Of a DNA stretch of 64,000 nucleotides, positions 44,565 through 55,496 are shown piece after piece. This DNA is from Neisseria animaloris (GTDB lineage: Bacteria > Pseudomonadota > Gammaproteobacteria > Burkholderiales > Neisseriaceae). The position numbers and the translations under genes are program-made. The DNA is taken from NCBI RefSeq assembly GCF_900637855.1, contig NZ_LR134440.1, forward strand, positions 806,001-870,000, written 5' to 3'. Within the stretch, counting starts at the first letter, position 1, and every line of letters begins with the position of its first letter. The notes under the pieces are model-generated. The model made no database searches and was not told the origin of the DNA. It saw nothing but the letters and a program-made list of their open reading frames with translations.

Positions 44565-45701
44565 CTACATCATTGCTGCCAGCGACGGTGGAATAGGCGT
44601 AAATTGCGATTTCGACGCTTTGTTCTCTTTTGCCAATTCGATCTGTGCAGCACGTTCATGTCTTGCGATAAATCTCAACTGACACGAAGTAACTTCCAAC
44701 TCTTCAGGAAACGATGTCCGATAAGTACAGTCGATCTTGCGTTTTTCCACATCCACCACCACCGTATCCAAAATCAAATCTTTGCAAAGAGACAAATTGG
44801 CCGGCGTGTATACATGGGCAAACACGGTTTCCACCGGTAGGGAAACTGTAAAATGTTGGTTGGGCGCTTGGAAAGAATGCACCAATCCGGTAAATCCGAA
44901 TTCATAAATATGGTTGGGTTTGAAATGTTGCAATTGCAACGACGGATGCGCGCCGTTCCAATACGCCATGGAAAAATCTTCCGGCAGCAAGGGAGCGCGC
45001 TTTTCTATCCATTCCGCATCCGCCGTACCCGTATGCCGCGCGCGCCGGGCAAAATATCGGGGGAAAAAGCCGAAACCTTCAGGCACGGCAATTTCGCTCG
45101 GATCTCTCACCGGCTTGGCGGGATTGTAAATCTGATGGGCGGGCAACATACGTTTGGCGCTGTTTTTCCGCAAAAACGCTTTCGGGTAATAACCCATACC
45201 GATGGCGTTTTCCTGATACCCTTCATGGTCGTCTTCCACCTCACTGCCGCCGAAAGCAAATTCATAACGGATCGGCAGCGAATCGATGGGGGAAGCCTCA
45301 CCCAAAGTCCAGCCCAATGCTTCCCTTACCCAATAGCGAGGACCGGTAACGGCCAAAGGCTTTTTATAATCGCCGATCTGTACCGAAACCGGAAATTGCC
45401 CGATCATTCTGTCGTCGGGTGAGTAAGCAGTGGCGTTAACCACGATATCCACTTTCGGTTTATAAAGTGAAAAATCGCTTTCGAGCAAGGTTGTCGTCTG
45501 TGACGGATTACCGTAAAAAGTGTCGGCAAACGTAAGCGGCGTTTGCGTGCGGGCAAACTGAAGCTCTGTTTGCCCGGTTGCCGGGTCGATTTCAAATTCA
45601 TAGCTGACTTTGGCAACAACAACATCATATGCCCGATCCAACTGGTCGACATTTTTAAATTGCTGCGTATGAAAACAGGTAAAGTTTTCCAGTTCGAACA
45701 T
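44565..45701 (-). CDS. DUF2169-family protein, type VI secretion accessory
   Basis: A 378-residue cytoplasmic protein of the DUF2169 family, which is encoded next to vgrG genes and is thought to act as an adaptor or chaperone that helps load effectors. Family-like features include DVVVAKVSYEFEID, KPKVDIVVNATAYSPDD, PIRYEFAFGG and PEGFGFFPRYFARRARHTGTADAEW. It starts 12 bp after the vgrG stop, so they form an operon. The expected PAAR, effector and immunity genes are missing downstream; a terminator and the nucleotidase gene follow. Confidence 0.85.
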   Translation of the reverse strand: MFELENFTCFHTQQFKNVDQLDRAYDVVVAKVSYEFEIDPATGQTELQFARTQTPLTFADTFYGNPSQTTTLLESDFSLYKPKVDIVVNATAYSPDDRMIGQFPVSVQIGDYKKPLAVTGPRYWVREALGWTLGEASPIDSLPIRYEFAFGGSEVEDDHEGYQENAIGMGYYPKAFLRKNSAKRMLPAHQIYNPAKPVRDPSEIAVPEGFGFFPRYFARRARHTGTADAEWIEKRAPLLPEDFSMAYWNGAHPSLQLQHFKPNHIYEFGFTGLVHSFQAPNQHFTVSLPVETVFAHVYTPANLSLCKDLILDTVVVDVEKRKIDCTYRTSFPEELEVTSCQLRFIARHERAAQIELAKENKASKSQFTPIPPSLAAMM

Positions 45702-45713
45702 GGCGGTTCTTCT

Positions 45714-48011
45714 CTAGTTGATGTCCACTTTTTGACCGGTTATATCTATGTCTTTGGTGCCGACGATTTTGATTTTTTTGCTCACGATGGCGATTTTGTT
45801 TTTATCCATCACAATCATGGAATTGCCAACTTGCAGAGTGATTTTGGAATTAGCCGACAAAGTGATGTTGCGGCCGGCATTGAGGCCGATGTTCATGCCG
45901 GCATTAATGGCCATAATCAGGCCGACACTGTGCATTTCCGCCGCACCGACGTTGGTCATCCAGCCGCCGCCGACGTTCAGCATATAGCCCGCACCGATAT
46001 TGGTCATCTGGCCGATGCCGACATTGTTCATACCGTTTTGGCTTACCGTTTCCTGCTTGTTGCCGCCGATGCTGCTGACTTCGTTAGAAACCACGGTTTT
46101 ATTGCGGTTGGCTCCGACGGTAAACGCTTGGTTTTGGCCGACAGTAACGTTTTGATCCTGCCCCACCGTCAACGCCTGGCTTTGGCCGATGGTTACATTC
46201 TCGTTTTGACCGACCGAGCGGCTGCGGTTCATCGCCACGTTGACGCTTTGGTCCTTACCCACGCTGGTACTTTGGTTTTGGCCTACACTGGTGCTTTGGT
46301 TTTGGCCTACACTGACGTTTTGGTTTTGGGTAATGCTCGCCGTTTCGTCCTGACCGACCGATTTAGTACGATTTTGGGTAATCGAAGCCGTTTCGTTTTT
46401 TTGGACGGTTTTAGTCCTATCTCCTACCACTGTTACCGTTTCGTTGTTACCGATGGTGGTGGTGCGATCGTTATTGACGTTGCGGGTTTCGTTGTTTTTA
46501 ACCAGCGATGTCAAATCCTTCTGCGCCTGAAAATTCACCATTTCAGAGCCTGCAGTATCGTTGAACATCAGTTCGTTAAAGTTAGAAAGCGGCGAGTTGA
46601 AACTTTTACTCTTAATACCGGATTGCTTGGCGGCGGCGGGGAAGCCCCACGGCGGCGACATCGCGCTGTTATACAGACGGCCCAATACGATCGGCCGGTC
46701 GGCATCGCCGTTAATGAAGTCGACCAACACTTCTTCGCCGATACGCGGCGTATTGATGGAACCGTATCCTGCACCGGCCGAGCCTTGCGTTACACGAACC
46801 CAGTTAGAACTATTCTCATCCATTTTACCGTAGCGGTCCCAATGGAATTGGACTTTAATATCGCCGTATTCGTTGGTATGAACTTCCTCTCCGGCCGGAC
46901 CGGTAACCGTTGCAGCCTGCGTACCCAATACTTTCGGTTTGGGTGTTTTCAGCGGCGGGCGGTATTGGTACGACTTCGGCAATACGCGGAACGAAATTCT
47001 GAATTTGCCGATACGGGTGCCAGTAGTATAACCAGCTTCTTCAAAATCGTAGTTTGCATTCAGAATTGTATATTCGGTATTGGATGATGAATGCGGGTGT
47101 CTGCTAAGGGTAAATGCATAACCCGGAGCAATCGTCAACGCCGTGCCGGAGCCGGTGATGACTTTGGTTTGGCTCTTTAAATCTTCACTGCGCACTTGGC
47201 TGTAATTCTGCGCTTCGGAAACATCGCTGAAGCCGGTATAGAAATCATAGTGTTCCATGGTTACCGAGCTGAAATCGTGAACGGAATCCTGCGATTTCAT
47301 CGGCACTTTGGCATTTTTGTAATTGTATTCTTGTGTTACAAACTGGCTGGATTTAAGAGAATCCCTCTCTTCCCAGATGTCGATATAAGCAGTGCTGGGT
47401 GCGCCCGGTGCGGTTTGACGAGAGTGGTAAGGAATGTTGGAAGAAGGGATAGGCTCTAAGATGCCGACATCGTCGGCGATAATCAACTCGTGCGAGCCGT
47501 TGCTGTGGGTAAAGTAATAATAAATGCCCTCTTGCTCAAACAAACGGTTCAAGAAATTAAAACTGGTTTCCTGATATTGAACACAGAAGCCTCGCGTACG
47601 ATAACTTTTTTGGCATTTAACCTGATAAGGAAAGCCGAATGCAGATAAAACTTCGTCAGCAATATCCAGCACCGATTTATCCACGAATACTCTGCTGTCT
47701 ACATTTTGAGTGAGATACCACATAAACGGGCGGGCAGTACAAGCATAAGCATGATAGCCTTCTTCGTCTTCATCTTCGCCGATATAGCCGAAATCAGTAA
47801 CCAAGCCGTTCAGATAGCGCGGGCTGCCTGCTTCGGTATCGATTTCCAATGTTACCGGCTGGCCGACAATATCGCGGCCTTGTAGATTAGGGTTTTTAGA
47901 AACAAAAGTAATATCGAATTTGAAAAGCTCTGAAACCGCTTCGGTTCCTTCCAGCTTTTTAAACAACAAACTTTGACCTAAAGGCGTTTGAGCAATGACT
48001 GTTCTGTTCAT
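45714..48011 (-). CDS. vgrG: Type VI secretion tip protein VgrG
   Basis: A 765-residue spike protein. The N-terminal part (about 1-400) is the phage tail-hub-like gp27/gp44 region, followed by the gp5 OB-fold near VTGPAGEEVHTNEYGDIKVQFHWDRYG and the VgrG motif VLVDFINGDADRPIVLGRLYN. From about residue 520 to 745 comes a series of octapeptide repeats (for example TSVGQNQS, NVTVGQNQ, MTNVGAAE) like the VxGxxxxx units of the T4 gp5 needle, predicting a long beta-helix. No C-terminal effector domain is visible. DUF2169 follows in an operon. Confidence 0.93.
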   Translation of the reverse strand: MNRTVIAQTPLGQSLLFKKLEGTEAVSELFKFDITFVSKNPNLQGRDIVGQPVTLEIDTEAGSPRYLNGLVTDFGYIGEDEDEEGYHAYACTARPFMWYLTQNVDSRVFVDKSVLDIADEVLSAFGFPYQVKCQKSYRTRGFCVQYQETSFNFLNRLFEQEGIYYYFTHSNGSHELIIADDVGILEPIPSSNIPYHSRQTAPGAPSTAYIDIWEERDSLKSSQFVTQEYNYKNAKVPMKSQDSVHDFSSVTMEHYDFYTGFSDVSEAQNYSQVRSEDLKSQTKVITGSGTALTIAPGYAFTLSRHPHSSSNTEYTILNANYDFEEAGYTTGTRIGKFRISFRVLPKSYQYRPPLKTPKPKVLGTQAATVTGPAGEEVHTNEYGDIKVQFHWDRYGKMDENSSNWVRVTQGSAGAGYGSINTPRIGEEVLVDFINGDADRPIVLGRLYNSAMSPPWGFPAAAKQSGIKSKSFNSPLSNFNELMFNDTAGSEMVNFQAQKDLTSLVKNNETRNVNNDRTTTIGNNETVTVVGDRTKTVQKNETASITQNRTKSVGQDETASITQNQNVSVGQNQSTSVGQNQSTSVGKDQSVNVAMNRSRSVGQNENVTIGQSQALTVGQDQNVTVGQNQAFTVGANRNKTVVSNEVSSIGGNKQETVSQNGMNNVGIGQMTNIGAGYMLNVGGGWMTNVGAAEMHSVGLIMAINAGMNIGLNAGRNITLSANSKITLQVGNSMIVMDKNKIAIVSKKIKIVGTKDIDITGQKVDIN
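46271..46318. repeat. 24-bp tandem duplication within vgrG
   Basis: Units beginning TTTGGTTTTGGCCTACACTG at 46271 and 46295 are nearly identical and each encodes one octapeptide of the needle. This shows how the beta-helix could lengthen or shorten by one turn unit. Confidence 0.75.
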
Positions 48012-48243
48012 TTAGAATATTCCTGATTGGAGAACCCGGCTCCGATACGGTGCCTTATGCGAGAGCCGAATCACACATCCGGCTGACAATACCGTTTGAA
48101 TCAACGAAATGCCACCAACCTACTGTTCAAACTTCAGTATAAATTATAGCAAAATACAGTAAATTATTATTACTTATTATGTATAGACTACACTTGCAAA
48201 GATAAGGTTCCGGTTATAACAAACGCTTTTTACACTTTTCCGG

Positions 48244-48276
48244 AGGCCGTCTGAAAACCATGCTTTCAGACGGCCT
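48244..48276. terminator. DUS pair in the vgrG-pepA gap
   Basis: 13-bp AG-DUS arms with a 7-nt loop between pepA and vgrG. The 380-bp gap (48012-48391) otherwise holds the vgrG promoter region and the pepA terminator; no gene is seen. Confidence 0.65.
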
Positions 48277-48360
48277 GACGGCTTTCAAAACCGGCCGAAG
48301 CAAGCTCAAAGCACAAGAAGAAATGTGCGGCAAACAATGCTCTGCAAAATACCTGCCAAT

Positions 48361-48383
48361 AAAAAAGCAGGCACAAGCCTGCT
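48361..48383 (-). terminator. Rho-independent terminator after pepA
   Basis: AGCAGGC and GCCTGCT pair around ACAA; on the minus strand a run of six T follows. It is about 10 bp past the pepA stop. Confidence 0.85.
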
Positions 48384-48391
48384 TTCCGATA

Positions 48392-49843
<1,452 letters not shown>

Positions 49844-50013
49844 TTAAATGGATTTTTTCAGACGGCCTTCAGTATATTATCCGAGGCCGTCTGAAACATA
49901 TGGTTCGATTGTACTCCATATCCGGCCATTCGGAACACACCAAACGGCAAGCCCCGTTTCCGGCTCTAAAGGCCGCCCGAAGCCCTTCCCGCATGAAAAA
50001 GCAGCATATTTTT

Positions 50014-51126
50014 ATGATTTATCAACGTAATTTTATTAAAGAGCTTTCATTTACTGCAGTCGGCATTTTTGTAGTACTGTTGGCGGTTTTGGTGTCTACA
50101 CAGGCCATCAACCTGCTGGGGCGAGCTGCAGACGGCCGTGTGGCTATTGATGCCGTAGCGGCTCTGGTGGGATTTTGGGTTATCGGCATGACCCCGCTTC
50201 TTTTGGTACTGACGGCCTACATCAGTACACTGACCGTACTTACAAGATATTGGCGTGACAGTGAAATGTCGGTTTGGCTTTCCTGCGGTTTGGCACTGAA
50301 GCAATGGATACGTCCCGTATTGCAGTTCGCCGTGCCGTTTGCCATCCTGATTGCTGTGATGCAGCTTTTCATAATGCCGTGGGCCGAGCTGCGCAGCCGT
50401 GAATTTGCCGAAATCCTCAAGCAGAAACAGGAGCTTTCTTTAATCGAAGCAGGAGAATTCCGCACGCTGGGCAAACGCAACAGGCGGGTATATTTCGTTG
50501 AAACTTTCGATGTCGATTCAGGCATTATGAAAAATCTGTTTCTGCGCGAACACGACAGCAAAGGCAACGACAACATTATTCTAGCCAAAGAAGGCACTTT
50601 TTCTTTAAAAGAAAACAAACGTACGCTGGAATTAAGCAACGGCTACCGTTACAGCGGCACGCCCGGCAAAGCCGACTATAACCAAGTATCGTTCGAACAC
50701 CTCAGCCTGATCATCAGCACCGTGCCGAAAATCGTCGACCCGATTTCCCACCGCCGCACCATTCCGACATCCAAACTTTTCGGCAGCGACAATCCGCAAT
50801 ACCAAGCCGAATTGATGTGGCGCTTGTCTTTGCCCATCAGCGTATTGCTGTTGAGCATACTGGCCGTGCCGCTTTCCTATTTCAACCCGCGCACGGGGCA
50901 CACTTATAACATCTTGATTGCCATCGGCCTTTATCTGGTTTATCAAAACGGCCTCACTTTTCTGCGCAACGCCGTGGAAGACGGCAAACTCAATTTCTGG
51001 GTCGGGATGCTGCCCATGCACATTCTCATGCTTGCTATCGCCGTTATTCTGCTGCGCGTACGCAGTATGCCGGCGCAACCGTTTTGGCAAGCCTTGCAAA
51101 ACAGTATGAAAGGCGGTGTGAAATGA
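50014..51126 (+). CDS. lptF: Lipopolysaccharide export permease LptF
   Basis: One of two membrane subunits that, with LptB, extract lipooligosaccharide from the inner membrane. About 370 residues: three helices, a periplasmic jellyroll domain (about 125-265), then three more helices. MIYQRNFIKELSFTAVGIFVVLL is the likely start (50014); an alternative ATG at 49993 exists, and the frame back to 49900 crosses a DUS and is not credible. Its stop overlaps the lptG start (ATGA), as expected for this pair. Confidence 0.93.
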   Translation: MIYQRNFIKELSFTAVGIFVVLLAVLVSTQAINLLGRAADGRVAIDAVAALVGFWVIGMTPLLLVLTAYISTLTVLTRYWRDSEMSVWLSCGLALKQWIRPVLQFAVPFAILIAVMQLFIMPWAELRSREFAEILKQKQELSLIEAGEFRTLGKRNRRVYFVETFDVDSGIMKNLFLREHDSKGNDNIILAKEGTFSLKENKRTLELSNGYRYSGTPGKADYNQVSFEHLSLIISTVPKIVDPISHRRTIPTSKLFGSDNPQYQAELMWRLSLPISVLLLSILAVPLSYFNPRTGHTYNILIAIGLYLVYQNGLTFLRNAVEDGKLNFWVGMLPMHILMLAIAVILLRVRSMPAQPFWQALQNSMKGGVK

Positions 51127-52193
51127 TGCTGCTTACCCGCTATCTTATCCGCCAACTCAGCGTGATGTCGGTATATGCCCTTCTGGCATTTCTCGCCTTA
51201 TACAGCTTTTTCGACATCATCGGCGAAGTGGGCGACATCGGCCAAGGCAGTTACACCGGTATCAAAATGATGCAGTATGTGCTGATGCAGATGCCTGCCC
51301 ATGCTTACGAATTGATGCCGCTGGCCGTCTTAATCGGCGGCTTGGTCGCACTCAGCCAACTGGCTTCCGGCAGCGAACTTACCGTGATGAAAACCAGCGG
51401 CATGAGTACCAAAAAACTGATCACCGTTTTGTTCCAGTTCGGTTTGATTTTTGCAGTGTTAACCGCACTGCTGGGTGAATGGATCGCACCCTCGCTCAGC
51501 CAACGTGCCGAAAATCTCAAGGCCACCGCCGTCAACGGTAAAATCAGTACCGGCAGCCAAGGTTTATGGCTGAAGGAGCAGGATAACATTATCAATGTGC
51601 GCGAAATGCTGCCCGACCACACTCTGCTCGGCGTAAAAATCTGGAAACACAACGAAGCCTTCCGGCTTGCCGAAGCCATAGAAGCAGAATCCGCCGTATT
51701 GAACGACGATAACAGCTGGCAGCTTAAAAACGTGCGCCGCAGCCTGCTCGAAAGCGAACAAGTACGCACCGAAATCCAAGCCGTGCAAAAATGGCCGGTC
51801 GAGCTGCAACGCAACCTGCTTGACGTGTTGCTGGTTAAGCCCGAACAGATGTCGGTATCGGCCCTCACCACCTACATAGGCCATATGAAGGCCAACAACC
51901 AACAAACCAAAACTTATGAAATAGCATGGTGGCGCAAATTGATGTATCCCGTTGCCGCCACCATTATGGCCTTGGTCGCACTGGCATTTACGCCGCAAAC
52001 CACCCGCCACGGCAACATGGGCTTGAAGCTGTTTGCCGGCATCTGCTTGGGGCTTGCTTTCCACTTCGCCGGACGGCTGTTCGGCTTTACCAGCCAACTC
52101 TACGGCGTTCCTCCCTTCATCGCCGCCATACTGCCGACGGTACTCTTCGGTATCTTAGGTGTTTATCTGATACGCAGGCAGGAACGGCGTTGA
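51123..52193 (+). CDS. lptG: Lipopolysaccharide export permease LptG
   Basis: The second LOS export permease subunit, 356 residues, with six membrane helices around a periplasmic domain. Signature regions are LMPLAVLIGGLVALSQLASGSELTVMKTSGMSTKKL near residue 70 and the C-terminal YPVAATIMALVALAFTP. The start ATG at 51123 overlaps the lptF stop by 4 bp (ATGA); ATG 51126 is an alternative. The unit ends with a DUS hairpin. Confidence 0.94.
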   Translation: MMLLTRYLIRQLSVMSVYALLAFLALYSFFDIIGEVGDIGQGSYTGIKMMQYVLMQMPAHAYELMPLAVLIGGLVALSQLASGSELTVMKTSGMSTKKLITVLFQFGLIFAVLTALLGEWIAPSLSQRAENLKATAVNGKISTGSQGLWLKEQDNIINVREMLPDHTLLGVKIWKHNEAFRLAEAIEAESAVLNDDNSWQLKNVRRSLLESEQVRTEIQAVQKWPVELQRNLLDVLLVKPEQMSVSALTTYIGHMKANNQQTKTYEIAWWRKLMYPVAATIMALVALAFTPQTTRHGNMGLKLFAGICLGLAFHFAGRLFGFTSQLYGVPPFIAAILPTVLFGILGVYLIRRQERR

Positions 52194-52207
52194 AGGAACA
52201 AAAAGCC

Positions 52208-52245
52208 GAGAGGCCGTCTGAAAACAAGTTTTCAGACGGCCTCTC
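52208..52245. terminator. Bidirectional DUS hairpin between lptG and the hemerythrin gene
   Basis: 18-bp perfect arms (52208-52225 and 52228-52245) with a 2-nt loop between converging genes. Confidence 0.8.
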
Positions 52246-52257
52246 TCATAATATAAC

Positions 52258-52773
52258 CTACGCTTTCGGTTTCCTGCGCTCCGCCATATTTCGACCGATT
52301 GCCGCCAATTGATCCTGCGGCACAAACTGTTTGCCCATTTCAAACAGCGATTCTTCAAGTGCCAAATGGACATCGTAACCGGCAGTGAAACGTTCCAATA
52401 TTTCCCGATCAGGTCTATAGTTTTTATCTTTTTGAAGTTTGGCAAACTCTTCGGCCAATGCGGCCCAATTCTGATGCAGGCTTTCATGTTGCTGCAAAAG
52501 GCGGTCGACACTGTCTTGTGCTTGCGGAGCATGTTGCAGCAGCAAGGGAAAGAAATCCTCTTCTTCGTCTTGATGGTGCAGCGGCGCGGCGACATTGAAA
52601 TACTGGGCAATCTGCTTTACCGCCTGCAAAACAACATCATTGCAGCCGTTTTCTTCAAGGTAATCCGGTAACATTTTTATCTGCCCGCAAAAACGGCGGA
52701 CTTTTCCGTGGCAGGCATACAGCATTTCTACCGGTTCGGCAAAAGTTATGCTGCGGGTATCGAAAAAGTTCAT
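52258..52773 (-). CDS. Hemerythrin (HHE) domain protein
   Basis: A 171-residue helical protein with hemerythrin-type iron ligands: [14 protein letters not shown] near residue 20, [16 protein letters not shown] near 65, [10 protein letters not shown] near 91 and [17 protein letters not shown] near 135. It likely carries a di-iron site and acts in oxygen/NO sensing or iron handling. ATG 52773 is preceded by AAGGAG with ideal spacing. It is larger than the hemerythrin at 22.5 kb and is divergent from hemH. Confidence 0.85.
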   Translation of the reverse strand: MNFFDTRSITFAEPVEMLYACHGKVRRFCGQIKMLPDYLEENGCNDVVLQAVKQIAQYFNVAAPLHHQDEEEDFFPLLLQHAPQAQDSVDRLLQQHESLHQNWAALAEEFAKLQKDKNYRPDREILERFTAGYDVHLALEESLFEMGKQFVPQDQLAAIGRNMAERRKPKA

Positions 52774-52928
52774 GGTCGGCTCCTTGATATATCGGCAAAC
52801 ATGATAACGCTTTTCAGGCACGGCTGTAACCTGCACACTGTTTTCAGACGGCCTTCCTTACTCTTATGGTTTCGCCTTACGGCAAAATACCGTAAGATGC
52901 TGTCTAAAATTTATCAGGATGCTTCGAT

Positions 52929-53942
52929 ATGCCGCTTTTCCAAACCGAACCTGCCGTTCCTTACACGCAACAAAATAAAACCGCCGTGCTGCTGATTAAC
53001 CTCGGTTCTCCTTCTGCACCCACCGCCCAAGCCGTCCGCCCGTATCTACGGGATTTTTTATCCGACCAACGCGTTGTAGAGCTGCCCAAATGGCTTTGGC
53101 AGCCGATTCTGTATGGCTTGGTATTAACATTCCGCCCAAAGAAAAGTGCACACGGTTATGAAAAAATCTGGTTTCCCGAAGGTTCGCCGCTAACGGTGTA
53201 CACCCAACGGCAGGCAGCTGCGCTATCTGAAAAACTACCTGATGTCATTGTGCGTTATGCCATGAGCTATGGCGAATCAAATGTTGCGCAGGTGCTGTCC
53301 GAGCTGAAAGCACAAGGGGTTACGCAGGTTTTGGCGTTGCCGCTGTATCCGCAATATGCGGCATCCAGCACCGCCGCCGCTTTGGATAAGGTATTCAATA
53401 CCCTATTGCGGCAGCGCTATCAAATGAGTATACGTACCTTGACGAGTTTCTATAACAATGCCGGCTATATTGAAGCCATGAAACAGCACATTCAGGCTTA
53501 TTGGGCAGAACATGGCCGTGGCGAAAAATTGATGCTGAGTTTTCACGGCATTCCGCAGAAACACCATGACGACGGCGACCCTTACCCGCTCCAATGCCGG
53601 CACACCGCCGAACTGCTTACGCAAGCATTAGGCTTAAATGAAAACGATTATATCGTGTCGTTTCAGAGCCAGTTCGGTAAAGCAAAATGGGTGGGACCGA
53701 GCACACAAGATTTATTCGACGAACTGCCCAAACAGGGCGTTTCCAAACTGGACGTATTCTGCCCCGGCTTTGTCAGCGACTGCTTGGAAACTATGGAAGA
53801 AATCGCTATTGCAGGGCGCGAGCAGTTTCATGAGGCAGGCGGTGTGCAATACCACTATATCCCCTGCCTCAACACCCACCCCGCTTGGATAAACGCATTG
53901 GCCGATTTGATTGAACAACATTTACAGGGTTGGCGCACTTAA
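52929..53942 (+). CDS. hemH: Ferrochelatase
   Basis: Inserts iron into protoporphyrin IX, the last step of haem synthesis. The 337-residue protein shows AVLLINLGSPSAPTAQAVRPYLRDFLSD at the start, PLYPQYAASSTAAALD, the catalytic histidine in LMLSFHGIPQKH, and SFQSQFGKAKWVGPSTQDLF and CPGFVSDCLETMEEI in the second half. A small inverted repeat (CTTACGG/CCGTAAG, 52876-52896) lies before the gene. It is not linked to the other hem genes at 8-13 kb. Confidence 0.96.
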   Translation: MPLFQTEPAVPYTQQNKTAVLLINLGSPSAPTAQAVRPYLRDFLSDQRVVELPKWLWQPILYGLVLTFRPKKSAHGYEKIWFPEGSPLTVYTQRQAAALSEKLPDVIVRYAMSYGESNVAQVLSELKAQGVTQVLALPLYPQYAASSTAAALDKVFNTLLRQRYQMSIRTLTSFYNNAGYIEAMKQHIQAYWAEHGRGEKLMLSFHGIPQKHHDDGDPYPLQCRHTAELLTQALGLNENDYIVSFQSQFGKAKWVGPSTQDLFDELPKQGVSKLDVFCPGFVSDCLETMEEIAIAGREQFHEAGGVQYHYIPCLNTHPAWINALADLIEQHLQGWRT

Positions 53943-53958
53943 CCCATATCGCCATCAT

Positions 53959-54005
53959 AAACCTTGAGGCCGTCTGAAAACATATTTCAGACGGCCTCAA
54001 GGTTT
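53959..54005. terminator. Bidirectional extended DUS hairpin between hemH and nhaC
   Basis: 21-bp perfect arms (53959-53979 and 53985-54005) with a 5-nt loop. The right arm reaches into the nhaC stop codon. Confidence 0.8.
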
Positions 54006-55389
54006 ATTTCTTGCTTAAGGTCAGCCCTGTCCAACCGAACAATAAAGTCAATATCAAACATAGATAACAGAAAAACGCATAAGGCAGGTAACTCCACACC
54101 GGCACGCCTAAGGCTTGGCTGATAAACACACCGCATACGCTCCACGGTACCAGCGGGTTAACCACCGTACCGGCATCTTCCAAAGTACGCGACAGATTGC
54201 GCGGGTGCAGGCCGAGTTTATCGTACACCGGCTTGAATGTTCTGCCCGACAGCAGAATACTTAAATATTGCTCGCCGATAAGTACGTTCACCCCCACAGC
54301 GGTAACGGCCACACTGAATGTGGCCCGTCCCGCCGTGGTTAAAAACTGGCGGATGCCTTCAAGCAGGCTTGGAATCACACCCAATGCAAACAACAACCCG
54401 CCCAAACTCAAGCCCAGAATCACGATGGTTTGTGTAAAAAACATACTTTCCACGCCGCCGCGCGAAACCAGGCGGGCAATATTTTCAAAGTTACCTTCAA
54501 GTTTGAAACCACCGTAGAACCAACCACCCAATTTTGCCAAATCAGGTGAGCTGTGGAAATAAGTAACGATTAAAGCGGCAAATACGGTGGCAATCATAGC
54601 AACGATGGCATTCACACGCTTTATGGCCAACACCACCAACAAAGCAAACGGTATCAGCGAATAGCCGTGCACCAAACCCGAAGCGGCAAGCTGTTCGCGG
54701 AAAACCGACGTATTGCCCAAATCTTGCGCTGCTACCGCAGGCAGCAGCCACAACAAGAACGCAGCAGTCATCAACCATGCAGGAATCGTGGTATAAGCCA
54801 TATTTTTGATGTGTTCAAACAAATCAATACCCACAATCGAAGCCGAAATACCGGTGGTATCGGAAAGCGGCGACATTTTATCTCCGAAAAACGCGCCTGA
54901 AACCACCGCGCCTGCCGTCATTGCCAAATCTGCATGGAAAGCCTCGCCCATGCCGATAAAAGCCGCACCCACCGTGGCACAAGTCGTCAAACTACTGCCG
55001 ATAGCCACTCCTATCAGCGAGCTTAGAACAAATGCAGAAAGGTAAAAATACTGTGGAGAAATCCAGCCGAAACCATAATACATCAACGTAGGAATAGAAC
55101 CGCTCATCATCAAAGCACTAACCAGCAAGCCGATAAAGAAAAACAGGTAAATCGCGCCCATCCCTTGGCCCACCGAATCAACCATCCCGCGCTGCATATC
55201 GATATACTTCACTCCGCGCAACAAGCCGTATACCAAAAGCACCGTAATCGCAGTAATAATCGACATATGCGGCAGCCAGCCAAGTGAAATAATGCTGTAA
55301 CCCATAGCGGAAACCAATAAAACCACCACCAAAAACGCTTCCCAGCGCGGCATATTTAACAGCGGTTTGAAACCGAACATGTTGCCCAT
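54004..55389 (-). CDS. nhaC: Na+/H+ antiporter NhaC
   Basis: A 461-residue inner-membrane antiporter with about 12 hydrophobic segments. NhaC features are GVAIGSSLTTCATVGAAFIGMG, SGAFFGDKMSPLSDTTGISASIVG and the C-terminal LSRTLEDAGTVVNPLVPWSVCGVFIS. It moves sodium out in exchange for protons, parallel to NhaA at 7.1 kb. A two-tier hairpin (55442-55486) lies 53 nt before the start. It is monocistronic. Confidence 0.94.
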   Translation of the reverse strand: MGNMFGFKPLLNMPRWEAFLVVVLLVSAMGYSIISLGWLPHMSIITAITVLLVYGLLRGVKYIDMQRGMVDSVGQGMGAIYLFFFIGLLVSALMMSGSIPTLMYYGFGWISPQYFYLSAFVLSSLIGVAIGSSLTTCATVGAAFIGMGEAFHADLAMTAGAVVSGAFFGDKMSPLSDTTGISASIVGIDLFEHIKNMAYTTIPAWLMTAAFLLWLLPAVAAQDLGNTSVFREQLAASGLVHGYSLIPFALLVVLAIKRVNAIVAMIATVFAALIVTYFHSSPDLAKLGGWFYGGFKLEGNFENIARLVSRGGVESMFFTQTIVILGLSLGGLLFALGVIPSLLEGIRQFLTTAGRATFSVAVTAVGVNVLIGEQYLSILLSGRTFKPVYDKLGLHPRNLSRTLEDAGTVVNPLVPWSVCGVFISQALGVPVWSYLPYAFFCYLCLILTLLFGWTGLTLSKK

Positions 55390-55441
55390 CCTTTTTTATT
55401 GATATGCTCACCTGAAAAAGCCGTGCGGTTTTTCCGCGGTG

Positions 55442-55486
55442 CACTTTTGGAAACAGAAAGCGGCACAAAACCGCTTTCAAAAAGTG
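55442..55486. other. Two-tier hairpin in the nhaC leader
   Basis: Outer arms CACTTTT/AAAAGTG and inner arms GAAAGCGG/CCGCTTTC form a stem with an internal bulge, 53-97 nt before the nhaC start. It could be a leader structure; no known riboswitch is recognised. Confidence 0.45.
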
Positions 55487-55496
55487 TTATTTTACA

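Noticed and set aside
45543..47087. A 514-codon open frame on the plus strand opposite vgrG
   Set aside because: It mirrors the VgrG octapeptide repeats and the start of the DUF2169 gene. Its protein is a low-complexity product of the antisense of repeat codons; VgrG is clearly the real gene.
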